A stretch of 64,000 nt of DNA from Galerina marginata (GCA_023014335.1 JAECYW010000031.1:434001-498000); one strand, 5' to 3'. Counted from the first letter of the stretch, positions 23,140 to 35,794 are shown. Notes: generated by a model from the letters alone, not told the origin. Made by a program: numbers and translations.

Positions 23140-23290
23140 GTCCCTCGGCCTCAAGCCAAATTTATCCCATCGCCTGGCCAATTGCATCAAGACAATCGCC
23201 CGCTTACGAGGAGCACCTTGAGGAGATTGCGAGGTAGGCTTACCCATTGAAATTGAAAGATGGCATTAACGCATTCTAAAATCAGGAACT

Positions 23291-24694
23291 ATGACACATA
23301 CACGGATACCCATCCAAGATCTACCTCTGGATATACTCCAAGAAATATTTACACGTTGTCTTCCTCCGGACGCTATGACCCACCGACAACCAGATACTAA
23401 AGTTGCGCCGATGTTACTCTGCCACATCTGCTCCTACTGGCGAGCAGTTGCGCTCGGGATACCGCGTCTATGGACAGATCTATTTCACGTCTTGCGCATC
23501 TATGCCGTGGTCCCAAACCGAATGCTTCTCAGCGAGGGTATTCACAATGGGGACTTGGAGTTCTTACGGTGGTGGAAATTACAATTAGGCCGCGTCCACC
23601 CGAGACTGCGTTTGATCGTGCAGTGGATGAAGGGGAATCCAGGGTTTAAAGTGGGCAAGTCTGACGGATCGTTATTGAGCCTTGTATCCGTGGCTCGCCA
23701 CCTGGACATCGACATCGATTTCGCCTGTGCGTTAAGAACCGATTTCGGGAGGAATTTGCCCGATTCGATAGTGAAAGCCAATACTTTTTTTCTTCGTCAA
23801 GGGAGCCGAGGATTCAGGGAAACATCATACAAATTTTCTTTCAATATGTCTTATGATCCCCGACTTATTCCTTTCCCTACAGAACCACATCTTAGGCGAA
23901 TACTATTGGACTCGATATTTTTCAAGAAACAGGATCTCGGTGTAGTAGATTGGTCCCAACTCACACATATCATCTTAATCGACGTGGGTTTATCAACACC
24001 AGCGTGGTCCGCGATGATTAGGGAATGTGTTAACCTCGAATCCGGAATTTTTCACGTTCGAGGTTTAGGGTACAACGAGCCGGCGCAGGATGATCCACCG
24101 ACGTGCACGCTCCCGCGCCTGCAGCAGCTCGTCATAAAATGGGATCCATCAAACTTTCCTCATCCATTATTCAAAAACCTCCATCTCCCCGAATTGACGT
24201 GCCTTCGCCTTGCGTCAGCGATAACCGTTCAGGAGCTTCACGAATTACTGGCTTCAACACCGTCAGTACAAGAATTGCACCTTTCATACAGTATACCCGC
24301 CGATCCCGACTCTAAGAGCCAAGGCTTGATACCTGGGACGTCATCAAATATCGAGGAACTCACTGCATACGTTCCAAACCTGGAGCATCTCGTCATTCAG
24401 CTAGATTTCACCTATAACAGAGAGTACAAAGACGTTAATTACCTTATCGACGTGCTCTCTTCGACCCCTTGGCTCAATCTTGGAAGCGGGAAAAACGCCA
24501 TCAAAAGAGTCGAGCTTACTGTTGAGCATTGGGAGTCGCAAGAGATGTTGGTTGAAGGACTACAAACGCTCGCTCCAGTTATAGACGGAGTCAGCGTAAT
24601 TGCACGGGATGATAGTCCATGGAGGAGGGATGCGGACCTCCATCTAACATACAGAGAGGATTGCTTCGATGATTTTAGATTCGGATATCGGTAA
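23291..24694 (+). CDS. F-box-like/LRR protein, copy 2 (intact)
   Basis: Single-exon gene of 467 residues with an F-box-like motif IPIQDLPLDILQEIF at residues 5-19, followed by ICSYWRAVAL and IPRLWTDLFHV, then leucine-rich repeats such as LTHIILIDV and PELTCLRLAS. Expected to be an SCF ubiquitin-ligase adaptor. It is the undisrupted paralogue of 11359-14639, in the same orientation about 12 kb away, with similarity extending through the promoter and 3' flank. The two C-termini share a DDSPWRRDADLHL segment whose DNA is nearly identical, suggesting purifying selection or gene conversion. Confidence 0.8.
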   Translation: MTHTRIPIQDLPLDILQEIFTRCLPPDAMTHRQPDTKVAPMLLCHICSYWRAVALGIPRLWTDLFHVLRIYAVVPNRMLLSEGIHNGDLEFLRWWKLQLGRVHPRLRLIVQWMKGNPGFKVGKSDGSLLSLVSVARHLDIDIDFACALRTDFGRNLPDSIVKANTFFLRQGSRGFRETSYKFSFNMSYDPRLIPFPTEPHLRRILLDSIFFKKQDLGVVDWSQLTHIILIDVGLSTPAWSAMIRECVNLESGIFHVRGLGYNEPAQDDPPTCTLPRLQQLVIKWDPSNFPHPLFKNLHLPELTCLRLASAITVQELHELLASTPSVQELHLSYSIPADPDSKSQGLIPGTSSNIEELTAYVPNLEHLVIQLDFTYNREYKDVNYLIDVLSSTPWLNLGSGKNAIKRVELTVEHWESQEMLVEGLQTLAPVIDGVSVIARDDSPWRRDADLHLTYREDCFDDFRFGYR

Positions 24695-25773
24695 CCTATT
24701 CAGAGATTGACCTTTGGTTTCATCAAATAGACCAGCTTGCACCAACATTACACGTACCTCGGCTCCAATGAATTTGATCGTAACTCGATGTTTAAGATAA
24801 CGCACCTTAATAAAACCATTAAAAATATAAACAGGGGAATACACGATGGAAGCCTTTCGGCGCGCAACAATTCGAATGCATGGGTGTAAGACTACTAAGG
24901 GGATGCAAGGGCGGAATGCGACCGGCTTTCAGAGTAAAGGGGCTTTGAGAAACAGTCATAATGGAAGCGACTAGATGCCTGGTGGATAACGCACTTGTTG
25001 CCAAGATTGTATGTGGTATTTTGATACGATCGTTCTGCAAGGAGTGTTTGACGTTGGTTCAATATTTAATGAACGTGCCGCGTCAATGAGGCTGCAATGT
25101 GGTGTTAAGAGTTGTAATTTTGTGGAACCGAATGGCATAAAGGAAGTACGAACCAGATATTAGATTTCGCAACAACAACTTATCCGTAAGTGAGAAGCTG
25201 AGCATCCCTGGCACACAAGGCCGAAAAACCGTCGCTCTCGTGCCTCGGTTCGAGGCCCAAAGTTCATGGTTCCGATCAACAAGAGGGCCTGGGGTTGGCC
25301 TGGGGTGGGAATCCGACGCGGGTTCAGTCTTTGTTCCCTGAAGAATTCAAACTCTTTACAAGGTCTTATTGAAGAAATAGCTGTTTCAACCTAGATATCG
25401 TATAGACCTGATTTCAGTTCATCCAGGCGTTTCCACCTGGAGACGTGTTTATCGGGTAAAAGAGGTAGAATGACATCCAGGATGCGTATACGTACTGGAT
25501 GATTCTTTGGATTTGAAGCTTGAAGACGTGTATGTTAACGAAAGAAAATGGGTTCCCGACAAATTCACGAGACACGCCATAGTGCAAGTAAACTCTATTT
25601 GGTCTCAAGAGTGGCACGGTCTCTTGATTTTATGAGCGTGTGCTCGAGCATAGGTATATATGACAGTGGAGGCGGTAGTTGGACGACCTAAGTCTGATGA
25701 GCCGCAAACAACTCATTTTGAAAACCACGTGATACCAAACCTTCAACAATATGCCATCAACTAGCATCAACAT
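24695..25773. other. Intergenic; 3' flank of the duplication
   Basis: No recognised gene. Similarity to 14820-15220 fades out near 25140. Short frames only. Confidence 0.45.
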
Positions 25774-26654
25774 TAGGGTTGCGTATCTAATTGGGGGTTT
25801 ATATACCAAGTGTAATTTACATAGGTAATTTACAGTAAATTACTAGTTACATACATGTGCCCAGGATCACCAAGTATATAATGTATATAATTCTCGGGGG
25901 CTATTCAGCGCTCGGGTGAAGTTGGGCGGTGAAGTCTAGGCTGGCAGAGCTTGAGAGAGGAGTGGCGGGGCGGCGGGTGCCGCCCGCCTGCCGATAATTA
26001 TAAGATCATCTTGATGAGATCCTTCTTCAAGTTGGCTTCCACCGTCAGCTATAACATACTGTACTAGGTTCACAAATCTGCGCGCCATCTTCACTTGTAA
26101 CCACCCGGAGAATGATGGTCATTGGTGAGGAGGAGGAGAACGTTGTGGGCCTTCAACGGACATCAAACGCACCCTTCCGCCAAATTCCAATGAACTACGA
26201 AGACAACCTCAACACACCCAACTACGACAAATCTAACGAGGAGGAGGATGCTGACTCGAAGAAAATCAGAGATGACGAATTACCCTCCCAGTCCATACCT
26301 GCACCCGTTCCACAGAGCAGTTCCGGTGATATCTCGCCCGTTCGAGCATTTGCCAGGCTTGTAGTCGAAAGGCGGTGAAAGGCGCTATTTTATCAGAGCC
26401 GGCTACCGCTTCGTACAAGGGGGAAGAAGGTGGTACCTTCAAAGAGACGTGGGCATACGATGACCCCACCCCGTCGCTGGCACCAGTTTTCTCTCCCGAC
26501 TCGGGGCAGCCCCGCCGCGGGGCGAAAAAAGTCACGTGCATAATTAAATACTTATGTAATTTACAGTACAGATTTTGTAATTTACATCCGCCCAAAATCG
26601 GAAATGTAATTTACATAGTTACATGCACCCCCCCGAATTATATACGCAACCCTA
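25774..26654. mobile_element. 881 bp hAT-like MITE
   Basis: Ends TAGGGTTGCGTAT and ATACGCAACCCTA are perfect inverted repeats, flanked by the 8 bp duplication ATCAACAT (25766-25773 and 26655-26662), the hAT hallmark. Several GTAATTTACA motifs in both orientations sit in both subterminal zones (25815-25850 and 26553-26618), as expected for transposase binding sites. The only internal frame (26112-26378, 88 codons, acidic) is not a transposase. Confidence 0.85.
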
Positions 26655-26960
26655 ATCAACATCGTGCGGACACTCCTTCCTCGAATCTTCCAAGAACGTT
26701 TGTCAAAGCCAATATCGCAAGTGAGGGCAAGCATCAACGACACTTTCATGATGCCCTTCACCAGGAAATCTTCTCCTTACAACATGTATCAGGCATGCAG
26801 CCTGCCGTCTGTCACCGCCTTCACCTGCATTTTGCAACATGCGGCTACTGTGCAGCTGCCTCGAGCAAACCTTCAGGGTTCTTCATAATCTCGAGCGATT
26901 TTAAGTGAGCGCTATTCTTCCCTCTTTATTCGCCATTGATTCCATAGTATTCTTTCCTCG

Positions 26961-29900
26961 ATGGCAGACTCAGATGATCCTAACCTCTTTGTCAAAGACC
27001 AGAGTGGTAAATGTCTTCTGTACGATTCGTTGGACTATTGACATTGATTCAATAAATTAATTCAGCGACGGGGGACGGTATCACCAACGGTTGCTCACTT
27101 CCTTCCGAAGCACAGCGTAGCAAATGCTGTCATAAGCCTGGCGGTAGGAACCTTATCCTCTGTATAGATGGTACTGCAAATCAGTTCGGAGAAATGGTAT
27201 GCGTTTTCGAGGCTTTCAGCTTGAGTCGACTTGCTGACGTCCTTGAAAAGAATACAAATGTCATCGAATTGTATAATCTCATCTTGAAAGAGGTCAGCGA
27301 CAACCAGCGAACCTGGTACAACAGTGGCATCGGGACGTATGCTCGACCCTCTTGGAAGTCACTTTCATTCTATAAACAAGTCGTTTATCACAAAATCGAT
27401 TTGGCAATCGCATGGTGCGTTGAAGAACGTTTTTAGTCTTTCTTTCCTTCCTCCATATCGCTTTTATTCAGGAATTTTGAACAAACTGTTTTGGCTGCAT
27501 ATCGCTGGCTATCAGACAATTACGAGCCTGGTGATTGTATATTTCTGTTCGGTGAGTTGGAACCAATATGCTCTCGATTCTCGATCAATGCTGAGGGATA
27601 TCTAGGTTTTTCTCGTGGGGCATTTCAGGTTCGAGTGCTCTCAGCGATGATCGACAAAGTAAGATACATCCTGCGTCCTATAGCGCCTATAATAATATCT
27701 CTTAATTTTTACAGGTCGGCCTTATTCTTAAGGGAAACGAAATGCAAATCCCATTGTGCGCCTGGACTTCATATTGCATTTCCTGGAAGCTAATAACTAC
27801 TCCAGTGCATTCCAGCTATACGCTGACCCAAAAAGCGATGACCTTACCGCAAGTCGAGTCGGGTCCGCTGACACGCAGCGAAAGCTGTCAAGCGCTGACC
27901 GTTTCAAGCAGACATTTTCATACAAGGATGTGAAAGTGCACCTTGTTGGAGCCTGGTACGTGTCGTCTGTTTTAGACTTTTAAATTGCTAAATCGGGACT
28001 CCTAGGGATACCGTTTCGTCCATTGGAATAGTACGCGGAAGCCACATGTTCCCTCGGACGATCGACGGTATGAAGCATGTTTGCTACTTCCGCCATGCGC
28101 TGGCACTCGACGAACGACGGGTAAAGTTCTTGCCCGAATACGCCAATGGAGGGTCGGGGCCGCCACCACCCGCAAAATCTGAAGAAATGGGATCTTCCCC
28201 TATCGACCAAGGCGCTATGGAAGAAACCAATCATTCACCCACCTCCAATAAGGAAGTCCCATCTTCCGAAGATACTGCCACTGGTAATGCGACCCCTGCG
28301 CGAGATTTTGATGCGGCCGGCGGTTCGCAGATCGAGGAGAAGTCGATGGAAGCACCCCCACAAACATTGGAAGTCTGGTTCGCGGGAACGCACTCGGATA
28401 TGTGAGTCTAATCCTTTTATCATCTTGAGAAGCACTGTAGTTGATGTCTGGAATTTAGTGGAGGAGGAAATGCCGAAAATGCAGCGATGGATCGTAGTCG
28501 ACCTCCTCTGAGGTGGATGGTCTTTGAAGCTGGGGCACTAGGACTTCGCACGGCACTATTTGAGCGTGTGCTCCCTCCTGATGAGCAGATCGAAATCATC
28601 GAATCATTGACGCCGGGCTGGTGGCCGCTTGAACTCGTCGCCTTCAAGAGGTTGACGTATACGAGGCGGGAACATGGGAAGAAGTCAACGCATAAGTAAA
28701 TCCACTCAATTTCTGAGTAATTCCCCTCGACTAACCTGCTCACTAGGCCACATCTTGGGGCAGGCCGTAAAATCCACCCCGGTCAGAAGATTCACGGATC
28801 TCTTACATTGAGCGGTAAATTAGGAAAGCAGTACACTCCGAAAGCTCGACCTTTGAACGATGACTCTGCGTTTTGGAAGAGAGCCCAAGAGGAGGGGCTT
28901 GGCGAGTGGCAGGCTATCGACTTGTACATGTACACCGAAACCCTCGTGAAGAGATTCGCCGAGCAAAACGATACTACTGTCTGGCAGACCTTGCGTCAAA
29001 CTGCGAAATCAGGTAAGCCTCCTCGATCGCCTATAACCTTTCCATCACTTACACATGGTCGCGTAGGGGACGGACGTCAAGCCGTCTACGAAGGAGTAAT
29101 CAAGGCGCTGAAAGGTTCCAAGTCAGGGCCTGAGATCAAATATCAGCTTATAGCCAAAATCGGGGACATTTTAAAGAACAGTCTGGGGCTGGACTCGTCC
29201 TTGAAACTAAGCCGTTCAGCCGACATCCGAGCGTCAGTGCAAGACCTCTTGAAAAGTGATAGAGACTACTACAAGGAAATCGCGGTAAAGTTTGTTGAGG
29301 AGTTCACAGATCGTAAGTGAAAAATTATCAGTCGTCTCTTAGCTACTAAACCACTTATAGACTGCATGCTTGTTTTGGACGGGCATACGGACCTCGTCAC
29401 ATCAGTAGCATTTTCGCCTGACGGCAGCCAGGTGGTCTCGGGTTCTGGTGACCGTACTGTTCGAATTTGGGATACGGAGACGGGGAGGCCAGTGGCAAAG
29501 CCATTCGTCGGGCATGCAGGTTGGGTCATGTCTGTTGGATTCACGCCTGAGAGCGGGCGAGTCTCCAGCTCAGATGACGAGTCAATTCGGACCTGGGATT
29601 TGCAGACGGGACGGCAAACGGGTAATTCATCTCAAGGATACACAGGTAATTTCACGGCCACAGCGTTCTCGCTTAAGGCGAAGCAAGTAGTCTCTGGCTC
29701 GCGGAATCGCACAGTCCGCGTATGGAACATGGAAACAGGGAGGCCGATAACAGAGCCACTTCGAGGCCACACGGGCCTGATTTTATCAGTCGCCTTTTCG
29801 CCTGATGGCAAGCGCGTTGTCTCGGGTTCTGGTGACCACACCATTCGGATATGGGATGTAGAGTCGGGGCAGCCAGTGGGCGAGCCGCTTCGTGGGCATA

Positions 29901-30256
29901 CGGGTTGGATACGGTCTGTCGCATTCTCGCTCGACGGCAAGCGCATCGTCTCGGGTTCAAGTGACAAGACGATTCGGCTCTGGGATCTGGAAACGAGGGA
30001 GCAAGTCGGAGAGCCGTTTTGCGGGCATGCAGACCTGGTTTTGACTGTTGCTTTTTCGCCCGATGGCAGGCGCATTGTCTCAGGTTCAGGCGACAATACA
30101 GTTCGGATCTGGGATGTAGAGACGGGGAAGCCAAGCAGAGCGCCGTTCAGAAGTCATACGGGGTGGGTCAGGTCGGTTGTATTTTCACCTGACGGCAAGC
30201 GCGTTGTCTCTGGCTCAGGCGACAAGACAATTAGAATTTGGGACACAGATTGGTAG
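26961..30256 (+). CDS. DUF2235/Tle1-like hydrolase fused to seven WD40 repeats
   Basis: Twelve exons (26961-27006, 27066-27196, 27251-27414, 27472-27551, 27606-27658, 27715-27755, 27806-27955, 28006-28401, 28459-28695, 28747-29012, 29067-29312, 29361-30256) give 901 residues with every junction in frame. The N-terminal half is the DUF2235 alpha/beta-hydrolase family, related to bacterial Tle1 phospholipase effectors: LCIDGT near 45, nucleophile elbow GFSRG at 141-145, GAWDTVSS near 221, and HSDIGGG near 351. A helical linker leads to seven WD40 blades from about residue 607 to the end, each ending in an IWD or similar pattern, four of them almost identical. No NACHT or other NTPase domain lies between. 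Substrate is unknown; lipid hydrolysis is inferred from the family. Confidence 0.88.
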
Positions 30257-30736
30257 AAAGGCTACAGTAAATGGGTTCGCATGGCGCAGTTATCTAGGCT
30301 ATCACGTCTGTACATATTCTCTTCTCGTCTTCGAGGACTCTTTTATTACTCTAGTGGACATTACTTCCCTATGTCTAGTTTTCTGGACGGCTTTACGCTG
30401 AAGTAACATTAATATAGTGGTGGTAATCTACGCATGCGTTATTCTTTTAGCAGGTTGAGGAGAGCCGAGTAATTAGGGATCGGAGCTTAACGACTGGGAC
30501 GAAAAACCAGGCCCGCAGTTCGCGAATCCAACAAATCCACCGACAGATTCTAAGCGACCACACTCAACCCAGTCATCTGACAGATACTAGTGACAACTCT
30601 GTGAGGAAAATTAAAGGCACGTGGGCGGTGCGGAATTCAGTACTTATGATAGATTTTACTACTAGTCTGTTTTTATCATTGGCGTCGGGGTTCAATAGTA
30701 CAGAAGGTCTGTTCTATTAGGAGACATCTTCAGGCG
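30257..30736. other. Convergent 3' intergenic region
   Basis: Lies between the 3' ends of the hydrolase-WD40 gene (plus) and the HPP gene (minus). No gene or repeat recognised. Confidence 0.5.
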
Positions 30737-31545
30737 TCAAACGGGAGCAATAGTGACTGTCTCTGCAGATTTTTCCCTGGAGTGACTAGGTGATTCCGTG
30801 GAAATTAGAGCTGGTTTTGGAGCTGGAGGTGGGGTGGGATGAAGCCAGAAGACAGGGTACCGGCGTTGAATGTTGTTGGTAATTAGAGCGACAACGAGTG
30901 CCAGGGCGGAGGTTAAGAGGACAACCGGAAGGTAATACCACCCCATTTGCCTGATTTCTGGGTTTACCGCGGCCAGAAGCGCAGTTGCACCTGGGGTAAA
31001 AAAATAAACAAAGTGGAACCAGAGTCAATGGATAATCTCATATGACTTGCCTGCCGGCGGATGCGTGGTGCCGGTCACTTGCATTACGACGACTGAGGTA
31101 GCGCACGACAAGGAGCCCGCTAGCCAGAGAAGGTTTTGAAATCGTTCCTCCGTTGGCAGGAGGTGAAATAACTTTGTGATGCATATCCCAGTCAAAGCGC
31201 CGAGGAAATGGCCTCCAAAAAGCGGGCGAGGTTGCGCCAGAGGAGCTTCTACTGCACCATATATGAGGACCGCAGTAGCACCCTAACGTGCATGTGTATT
31301 AGTATTGGAATTGGAAGTACACTGGACGCACTCACATAGCTTGCTACGATCGAGGGTACGCCTCGTTCGATGAAGTAGTGCGCTTGGCCAAAGACTGCTT
31401 GTATTAATGAAATCCCAAGGAACGACCCAATAAAAGACCAAAACCAAATGGCATAGTCGGACCTCTTGGTCAAAGGTTCTGAACGATAACCTAGCCAATG
31501 GCTCAGCCATGGTGGAAGGCGTGAAAGGCGATTGGCAGTCGACAT
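30737..31545 (-). CDS. HPP-family integral membrane protein
   Basis: Three exons on the minus strand: 31545-31336, 31282-31051 and 30990-30737, giving 231 residues. After a short cytoplasmic start (MSTANRLSRLPPWL) come four hydrophobic helices. The HPP family signature HPPAGATALLAA lies between helices 3 and 4, and LAQPRPLFGGHFLGAL precedes helix 2's end. HPP proteins are presumed transporters; plant and cyanobacterial relatives move nitrite, but the fungal substrate is unknown. The second intron begins with GCAAGT and ends with CAG, a GC-AG intron needed to keep HPPAG in frame. The start was set at this ATG because upstream frame extension is not family-like. Confidence 0.85.
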
Positions 31546-33002
31546 TGGGACGGTTTGTTGGAGTTGAGTAACGAAAATTAAGGTTGAAATCGACGAAAAA
31601 ATCCGCTCAACTAACGAGGTTAAGAGAAAGACAGGGTGTGTCGATGTTGCCCAAAGGTGCAAGTCAAGAAAGAAAGCAAAAATTGAACCTCCCGATGTGT
31701 CAGGCGACTCGGAGTAGTCATGGAGTCGGCGGAGTCGGCACGGGCACGGGCTAAAAATAAAGCGGACGTCGCCTGGATAACCTTGATCAAGAACCACAAA
31801 TTTCTCCGTCTGTGTCGGTAAGAAACATTTAGTTCATTGTAAGGCGAATAAAGGTCGGCGGGGGTGTCCTTCCTTTCTCATACAAGGCTTGAAAACAGTA
31901 GATACGTCTGAAAGTTACCCTGCACCTAAAATTCCTCCTAGGCTGAGGCTATTAGGCCTCTCTTTATTCCCAATGACTCGGAAACCACCTCTTCGTCATT
32001 ATGTATCTCCGGCCCACATATTGTTAATTAAAGATCTCGTGGACACCAATGACACTATTTTCTCTTCAAGGACAGAGAAGTTTTTGAAGTACTCTCAGAT
32101 AATAATAATCCTAATATTTTGGCCAGTCGCGGAATCATGGAACACCATACCCGAGTATAATAACTGCTGGTATGCTTCTTGCCTCTATGTTGCATTCATT
32201 ACTCGTTTAAGGACCGGGAGTAAACGTAAGTAGTCGTTCCGCCGTCTGGCTGAATAACTGGCGCGGGGTACGGTTCTTTAAAGATGTATGAACTCTTTTA
32301 AATGACGCTTGCTTGAAGTCACTTTGGATGGCTTATGTACCACTTCGCGCATGTTGTGCCCATCTAGAGTGAAAAAAATTTCTGGAGAACTTCGACCTAA
32401 GGAATGCGACGGTCTGTTCTAAGTCGAGTCTTCAATTCGCTTCCACGTCAAGAATCAAGATGGCCACTCGACACGGCAAGCCAAGAAAGTACTCGAAAAT
32501 CGACCTCGTTTAACGAGGTAGAAAAGGTCTTTTCCTTTATCTATTAAGTATGTCGGGCATCAGTGAGATCTTTCTGAATTCCTCTCGAGCTCTATGTCAC
32601 TGTAATATCTAATGTGTAGTAAGCCTTGAAGTACATCGGAGGGCTATGCTGAACTCATTTACCTAATCAACGACAGTAAGCGTTGTGTCATAACAAGTGG
32701 CTGTTACTTATCCTACCAATATCCTACAATGCCCTCATATTGAAATGCGGTGTGTGGCCGTATCGACCTTGACCGCGATCAGGCACCTTGAAGATGTCCC
32801 TCGTAATGACCAGGAAAGAGAGCACCGTGGGATCGTGCCTGACCTGGAGCACAGCATGGACCCTATTGTGCGAATTTTTGGAAAGAGGCGACACAGCATC
32901 AAACAGCCGCATCCAGGTGCCCTTGTTTTTCTTTCCTTACACGAACAGTATTTATACAGATGGATCCTTTAGGCAGACCTCACCAAAGCCCCGTGCGCTC
33001 TA
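31546..33002. other. No recognisable gene
   Basis: Divergent promoter region between the HPP gene and the BTB gene. A 114-codon plus frame (31889-32233) and 91-codon frame (32697-32972) have no known domain. Confidence 0.4.
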
Positions 33003-34102
33003 ATGACCATGGCCTTCGAATCTGCGCCCTCTTCCCTAAGCGGCCTCTCCTCTCTGCGGCCTGACAGATCACCAGTGGTAGACGACACTAACGTGGTCGC
33101 CGAGCAGTTAAAATCTCTATGTCCGTCTCTTTTTCCTCTTGCAAATTGAGTCGGCTGACGTCGGTACATAGTCAATGATGTGGACGCGGACGTGACATTC
33201 TGCTCCGCTGACGGCGACCTGTTTCACCTGCAGAGAAAGTATCTTGAAGCGAACACAGGGGCCTTTCCAGGATCAGAATTTGACACTCGCGGAGAAGTTA
33301 CACATCTTACGGAGACGTCTGTCGTCCTCAATCTCCTTTTTCAATTCGTCTACCCAAGGCGAGAACCGGAAATCGAGAACCTGGGGTTTGATACTCTGGC
33401 CGCATTGGCAGAGGCGGCTGAGAAGTACGAGGTGTTCCACGCCATGAACGTTTGTAAATTACAGATGAGGTGTGTGACAATTGGGTTTTCAGCTTCCCCC
33501 CGCTTATCCAAAAACTATGGGCGACAGGTCATTCATTTCTAAATACCCTCTCAAGGTGCTCGAACATTCGGCGAGGCACGATTACCCCACTCTCATTCAA
33601 GACGCCGTCCCCAACCTTGTACGCTTGCCAATGGCAGATGTCGCGGAACACCTGCCGAGTCGCTACATCATTCCTTGGGTATGAGCTGGCTTGCTGTTGA
33701 AAGAATTGTCAACTAACATTGTTATCTTAGATTCGATATCGAGGACTTTGGGATTCGTTTTTTGACGATGCCGTTAAGAGCGCCATGGAGCTTAGAATTT
33801 ATTCCCCGACCTACAGCGCAAAGAATCCCTATTTCACTGGATCTCTCCAACCACAAATTTGCCACTTCTGTTTGGTTTCCGTTCTCAAAACCTTTCAGGA
33901 ACTCCGGCAGCTAGATTCGCTGGCAGAATTGAAGGAGGCCCTTTCGAAACCACGACCACGGGTGATGGGCTGCACGTCGTCCGCCTGTCAGTATCATAAT
34001 GTGATAACGACAGCCTGCTCGGACATAAAGACAAGAATGGAAAATGTTCCTCCATTTCGAACTTTTATGACTGCACCGAAGGGTAAGACGCCGGCTCTTT
34101 AA
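33003..34102 (+). CDS. BTB/POZ-domain protein
   Basis: Four exons: 33003-33120, 33172-33469, 33528-33678 and 33731-34102, giving 312 residues. The BTB fold begins at FNDVDADVTF with CSADGDLFHLQRKYLEANTG, then TSVVLNLLFQFVYPRREP and AALAEAAEKYEV, the usual agaricomycete arrangement. The C-terminal part has LEHSARHDYP and LPSRYIIPW, then a CHFC...C pattern. BTB proteins dimerise and may act as Cullin-3 adaptors; the target is unknown. The first donor (GTCCGT) is non-canonical, so the exon 1 boundary is the least certain. Confidence 0.8.
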
Positions 34103-34971
34103 CGCGTTTCTCTCCGGACTATTTTGGATTCTCATGTTACTGGATTTGGACTATTGGGTCCCCCAGCTGCTGTATTTCTAGATAAATCTGTATCAATAGC
34201 CACGATGAAAGCTCGATTTTTGAACCACTTTCGAAATTCGACGACCAAGAGCTCGAAACCGGAAAGTGATCTGGACGTCGACCCAATCCTCAACCCCCTT
34301 CTCGCGCCAACGGACTTCTTGAAGTCATAGCCGAAGATGACATCCATGAGAGCGTTCATCAGCGAATGGATGAGGCCATAACCGAGGCCATCGTGAATCA
34401 CCTTGCAAAAGGTCGCCAATACACAACATCGACGGTCCTTAACAAAGTCGCTCAAACTTCCGATGGAATTTTGGATCCAAAGCTCTGAACGAGCTCTCCA
34501 ACTCACCGGTCGTCTTTTTCATGTACTTTGACGCGGCTCATGTTCTCCTGGAAGTCTCGATCGACGATGTTTTGTTTAACACCCAACCAGATTTTCTATA
34601 CTCGGCGTATCCTATCAGCCATGCACTTACGACGATTTTTCTCTCTCTCTGCTTGTCATCTATCCCTCGAGCTAGCTCTTTCTTACGTCTTCCTGGCCGA
34701 GCCGCACAGAAGGAGGCAGTGCACGATCATGCTAGAGGTTATTTATTTTTATGTCTGCCGCGGACATCAAGAATTGAAAATGCTAGAGCCACGCTAATGG
34801 GAAAGGGCACATAAATCAGCGTGGGTGTGGGCAGCAATTCGACTTGACGTGTTATGATGGGCGGTGATGAACTGACTGTCACTGGCAGTGTCAGCACCGT
34901 TGGCAGTCCCTGATCTGAGTGAAGTGAGAATGGTTGATAGGCCATGTATTGGCCTTCTCTCATGAACCGTC
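34103..34971 (+). other. Possible gene remnant
   Basis: One plus frame (about 34290-34488) reads LLEVIAEDDIHESVHQ, then VLNKVAQTSDGILDPKL before a stop, which looks protein-like, but a stop lies just upstream and no start or acceptor was clear. A 124-codon frame also runs antisense (34506-34132). Neither was recognised. Confidence 0.25.
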
Positions 34972-35421
34972 ATGAACGGTGTATTCAACCAACTTGCCCA
35001 GGAAACTCTCGATGAAATCGTTGACTATGTTCATACACTTGGCTTTCACGAGCTCGCGACCTGTGCCTTGATCCACCCCTCCTTCGTTCCCCGGTCACAA
35101 CTCCATCTCTTCTCCACCATTCACATTGGTGGTGTAAGAGCGACCAAGAGGCGTGAAAGGATTAAGGAATTTCGCAGAATTCTGAAGCGCAAGCCTTACC
35201 TTGTTCAATTCGTCAATGAACTGAGGCTATCAGTGGCCGGCACAAGTACGGTTTGGTTGACATACGACAAGGACTTTATCCCGCTCTTGAATCTGCTTTT
35301 GGACCTGGGATGTGCTCCACATAAACTCGCCATTGTGAAGGCTAATACAAAATGGGCGCCAGGAATTTACGATCCAAATGTTTTTGCGAAACAAATGGCG
35401 CGACTTACCCCTTCAATCCAA

Positions 35422-35794
35422 TAGGGTTATTCAGAGTAAGCCATTTGCTCGTCATTTGGACCTCATTTGGCTTTCGTTGGGAAGTGATTTAGAACGCGGG
35501 AAAACAACAGTCACCTTGTGACCTATGGTTAGGTTGATTCGCAGTTTGAATAAATCGCGGGTGCCGAGATGACGGATCATTAGAAAATGCCGAATTTCGG
35601 CAGAAAAGCTCATTTGAAAAAGTGTGCGGGCAAATGAACCAAATGAACGTACGATCAGAGTTGAACTTTCTTTTTGGACTCCGCCTTACTTCTGTGCTGT
35701 CACGACCCTTGTCACCCGCATCCAAATCAACAACTCAAATGAACGCCAAATGAACGTCAGATGTGGGTCAAATGGCCTACTCTGAATAACCCTA
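35422..35794. mobile_element. 373 bp MITE, insertion 1 in the F-box gene
   Basis: Inverted ends TAGGGTTATTCAGAGTA and TACTCTGAATAACCCTA, with further mirrored CCATTTG and CATTTGG blocks inside. The first three bases supply the stop codon of the upstream frame. An 8 bp target duplication is not visible; a 2 bp TA is possible. The TAGGGTT start resembles the hAT-like element at 25774. Confidence 0.75.
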
